Below are positions 48,400 to 64,000 of a DNA stretch of 64,000 nt, piece by piece. The stretch's first letter is position 1; every line of letters starts with the position of its first letter. The notes under the pieces are model-generated. The model searched no databases, was not told where the DNA came from, and worked only from the letters and a program-made list of their open reading frames with translations. The translations under genes and the position numbers were made by a program. Origin of the DNA: Phymorhynchus buccinoides (lineage: Eukaryota > Mollusca > Gastropoda > Neogastropoda > Raphitomidae); contig CM065691.1 of the NCBI GenBank assembly GCA_017654935.2, positions 30,805,344 to 30,869,343 of the forward strand. The letters run 5' to 3'.

Positions 48400-48480
48400 C
48401 TTTTCTTGTTCCCTAACATTTCAAACTGATGCTTAATTTTTCTTCATTAAAAACAAATACCAATAGTATAGTCCCACAAG

Positions 48481-61446
<12,966 letters not shown>

Positions 61447-61526
61447 CTGAAACAGAAAAACAAGAAGAAAAAATGAAAAAAGATGGTTCCAACATTTTTT
61501 TAAAAAGCTGGGCAGTTTAATGAATA

Positions 61527-62095
61527 CAGACAAACCCCTATTTTACGACCCTCTGTTAAGCGACCACCTCTCATTTGAGACCGGATTTGTTGGCACGGAT
61601 GCATTTTACTATGTAAACGACCTCTCTTAAACGACTTCCTCTAAAACGCGACTTACGACCGCCATTTTGTTGGTTTTTACGACCGTTGTTGTCGTCTGCA
61701 TAGACTTCGAGCAAAGGGAAACAACCACGGTCAAGGGCCTGAAAGCGGAGTCGCTTCCCTTGTTGTAGAAAAGATGGCGGAAAGCGTAGGAAAAGCACGA
61801 AAACCACTGACTTTGAAAAAGAAAACCACTGACTTTGGACGAGAGTGGAGGTGATTAACAGAAGTCGGCGAAGTGAAACTGTAATACATCGATTGCACAA
61901 TCCTATGGAGTTGGAAAGACCCAAATCCAGTTTTAATATGTCATTTAGTTGTATGTGTGCATGAAGAAGAGAGTATGAACTGTGCTGAACTTTTTCTTTC
62001 TACGACTGCCAGTGAAAACCTCCGTCATACGACCCCTCCAATTTACGACCGATTTTTCCAGACATTTTGGAAGTCTTAAAATAGAGGTTTGTCTG
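61527..62095. mobile_element. CAGACAAACCCC mariner-type element, non-autonomous
   Basis: TA-CAGACAAACCCCTATTTTAC on the left and AAAATAGAGGTTTGTCTG-TA on the right, with long inverted ACGACC-rich subtermini. The minus-strand frame at 61571-61924 lies within it and shows no domain. Confidence 0.75.
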
Positions 62096-62099
62096 TATT

Positions 62100-62277
62100 A
62101 ACCATATTCTTCGGACTATAAGGCGATACTTTTTTTCCCCAGAGTAAGACCCCTACGCCTTATATATAATATGACTAATAATAATAATAATAATGATATA
62201 GTAAGAAAATAGAATAACAAAATCTGAATTTTTTGTCAAATTTGGGGGGTGCGCCTTATAGTCCGGAAAACATGGTA
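62100..62277. mobile_element. CGGACTATAAG miniature element
   Basis: ACCATATTCTTCGGACTATA at the left, CTTATAGTCCGGAAAACATG at the right; internal (AAT)n expansion. Confidence 0.65.
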
Positions 62278-62286
62278 ATATTAATA

Positions 62287-62486
62287 CAGTAGAACCTCCC
62301 TATTAAGACCTTCCCTATTAAGACCTTCCCTTTTAAAACTCCTTCTAATTTGTGACCCAAACATATTTCACCGATTTCCCCCATTCATATCTGGACTACT
62401 GAGTGTGCACCTCACTATGAAGACCCCCCTCCCTGTTAGGAACTTTTTATCTGATTTTTCAAGGTCTTAACAGGGAGACCCCACTG
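62287..62486. mobile_element. GAACCTCCC mariner-type miniature element, TATTAAGAC subfamily
   Basis: CAGTAGAACCTCCCTATTAA at the left, AACAGGGAGACCCCACTG at the right. Inverse relative of 46336-46520. Confidence 0.7.
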
Positions 62487-62786
62487 CAAGTGCAATACAT
62501 ATTTTGCACTTTGTTATGTCATGACAATTATTCAAACGTTTGCCATATACCTTGCATGTGCTAAACATGTCCGTTGTCTAAAATAATTCTATTTTCTATT
62601 TTTTTCATTTTCCAGATCTTTAACCCACTTTTTTTTCTTCAATCGTTTTCAGCCTGAAGGACCACCCAATTTCACCCCACTATCTCAGAGGATCGCATGC
62701 ATAAAAAGAAAAACAAAGGGAAACATGCTTTTATTATAATCACACACATTTTCTGGTACTCTTTATAAAATGTCAATCAGCTTCCA

Positions 62787-63160
62787 TAGAAAGAGTACAG
62801 AGGAGAGCAACCAAAATGGTTAAAAGTTGTAAAGATTTCAATTACCAAGACAGATTAAAATTCTTAAGCCTTCATTCATTAAAAGGAAGACGTGTTAGGG
62901 GAGACCTTATACAGATGTACAACATTTTTAACAACTTAGACAACATTAGCATTGATTCTCTTTTTACACTGTCCATTTATAACAGCACTAGAAATCAAGA
63001 GGGAAAATTACATATACAGCGTTGTAATAACTAATACTAACAAGCGTAAACATTGTTTTAGTAACCGAGTTGCTAACCTCTAGAATTTGCTAACACCTAA
63101 CCTAAAAAGAGCACCAACACTAAACACCTTCAAAAATCTCCTTGACAAGGATGAAAATGT
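62787..63160 (+). mobile_element. Decayed LINE ORF2 C-terminal fragment
   Basis: The plus strand encodes VQRRATKMVKSCKDF and SLHSLKGRRVRGDLIQMYNI, then, after frame breaks, CFSNRVANLWN and LNTFKNLLDKDENVG. Same family as 12248-12757. Cut on its right by the foldback element. Confidence 0.7.
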
Positions 63161-63578
63161 TGGTAAAGGTAAAGATGTGCCACCCCCCCTGCATTTCTCG
63201 GTTAATTCCATTTTTCCGTTTTTGCCTTTCTTACCATACATAAAGCTGTATTTTAGGAACATTTTTAGCTAATTACCTTTTTGGAATACTAACCCTATCC
63301 CTAACCCTAGCCCTAAACCTAACCCTACCCCCCACTATGTACTGCAGTACACCGCGATTTGTCACAGTTGTGGTTCGTTGCGTTTTTCCGTCTTATAGGG
63401 TGGGGGGTTGGGGTAGGTTTAGGGCTAGGGTTAAGGATAGGGTTAGTATTCCAAAAAGGTTATTAGCTAAAAATGTTCCTAAAATACAGCTTTATGTATG
63501 GTAAGAAAGGCAATAACGGAAAAATAGAATTAACCGAGATATGTAGGGGGGGTGGCACATCTTGATCTTTACCAAAGT
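63160..63578. repeat. Long inverted repeat with telomere-like CCCTAA words
   Basis: Arms of about 180 bases (63162-63336 and 63402-63576) are close inverted copies: GTAAAGATGTGCCACCCCCC versus GGGGGGGTGGCACATCTTGA, TAAAGCTGTATTTTAGGAAC versus its complement, and CCCTAACCCTAGCCCTAAAC versus GTTTAGGGCTAGGG. A loop of about 65 bases separates them. No protein. Confidence 0.85.
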
Positions 63579-63579
63579 T

Positions 63580-64000
63580 TTAGTCAACTATTTTTTTAAC
63601 ATGATGATTGAATTACAATCATAATTTTAAAAGGCATGCTTTAAGCAAACAAAACAGTGTCAATGAAGGGAAATTTATAAGCCGCGAGGCTTAGGCTTGA
63701 GCCAGTCCCACAGTATAGTATACTATACTATACTATACTACTATATCTCTGCTACAATAACCACTTTGATGTAAACAGCAAAATCTTTAATAAACTGTTC
63801 CTAACGTTTACAAAGTGATGTTCCTGTCCATAGTGCCAAAACTGAAAAATCTTTGCCAAGTGATAACAGATTCATTGATAAATTGATGCATTGACACACC
63901 GCATATAAATTCACAATGGTTCACAACCAAAGAGGCATGCAGACAGGCTGACAGACACTGAGATATACAGACATAGAACAAGAGGCAAAGATAAACACAG
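63580..64000. other. FRG1 intron, nothing recognised
   Basis: A TACTA repeat at 63715-63741 and otherwise AT-rich sequence; no upstream FRG1 exon was found. Confidence 0.4.

Noticed and set aside
61571..61924. 117-codon minus-strand open frame
   Set aside because: It lies inside a mariner-type element with long inverted ends and shows no transposase motif.
63290..63440. Telomere or interstitial telomere
   Set aside because: The CCCTAA words are few, degenerate and lie in two inverted arms of a foldback repeat in the middle of other sequence.

Overview
The window is nuclear DNA from an invertebrate animal. Genes are split into short GC-rich exons separated by long AT-rich introns with GT/AG borders. 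Introns and intergenic DNA are packed with microsatellites, minisatellites and small DNA transposons. The repeat style (many mariner-like, TTAA-type and hAT-like miniature elements, long CA/GA/CT runs) suggests a marine mollusc, possibly a gastropod. That placement is an inference; no ribosomal or mitochondrial marker is present to prove it.

Three protein-coding genes are supported. (1) EXOC1, the exocyst subunit Sec3, runs on the minus strand from its start codon at 35208 leftwards through 13 coding exons to 7759. It leaves the window on the left, so about 554 residues of a roughly 890-residue protein are present. (2) A complete seven-exon gene of 284 codons lies on the plus strand, 36487 to 44860, head to head with EXOC1. 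I do not recognise it. (3) The last three coding exons of FRG1 lie on the minus strand (61446 to 48481), tail to tail with the unknown gene; its 5' part lies beyond the right edge. Intron phases agree at every junction of all three genes.

Layout: 1-7.7 kb is repeat territory downstream of the last visible EXOC1 exon, with a 32-bp minisatellite, a 58-bp tandem repeat and TTAA elements. 7.7-35.2 kb is EXOC1, whose introns carry ten or more miniature-element families, 5'-truncated LINE tails, a 74-bp minisatellite and a partial exon duplication. 35.2-36.5 kb is a likely shared promoter region. 36.5-44.9 kb is the unknown gene. 48.4-64 kb is the FRG1 3' end, whose introns hold a three-deep nest of transposons and a 3.67-kb hAT-like element with a nearly intact, intron-containing transposase.

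The most informative material is in the transposons. Several unrelated-looking families with CAG-type or CATGGG ends carry 6-bp target duplications. One family with CAAAGAT ends carries 7-bp duplications in both copies. Two TTAA elements sit back to back in one TTAA site whose empty version is preserved elsewhere in the window. An EXOC1 exon is partly duplicated around a miniature element.
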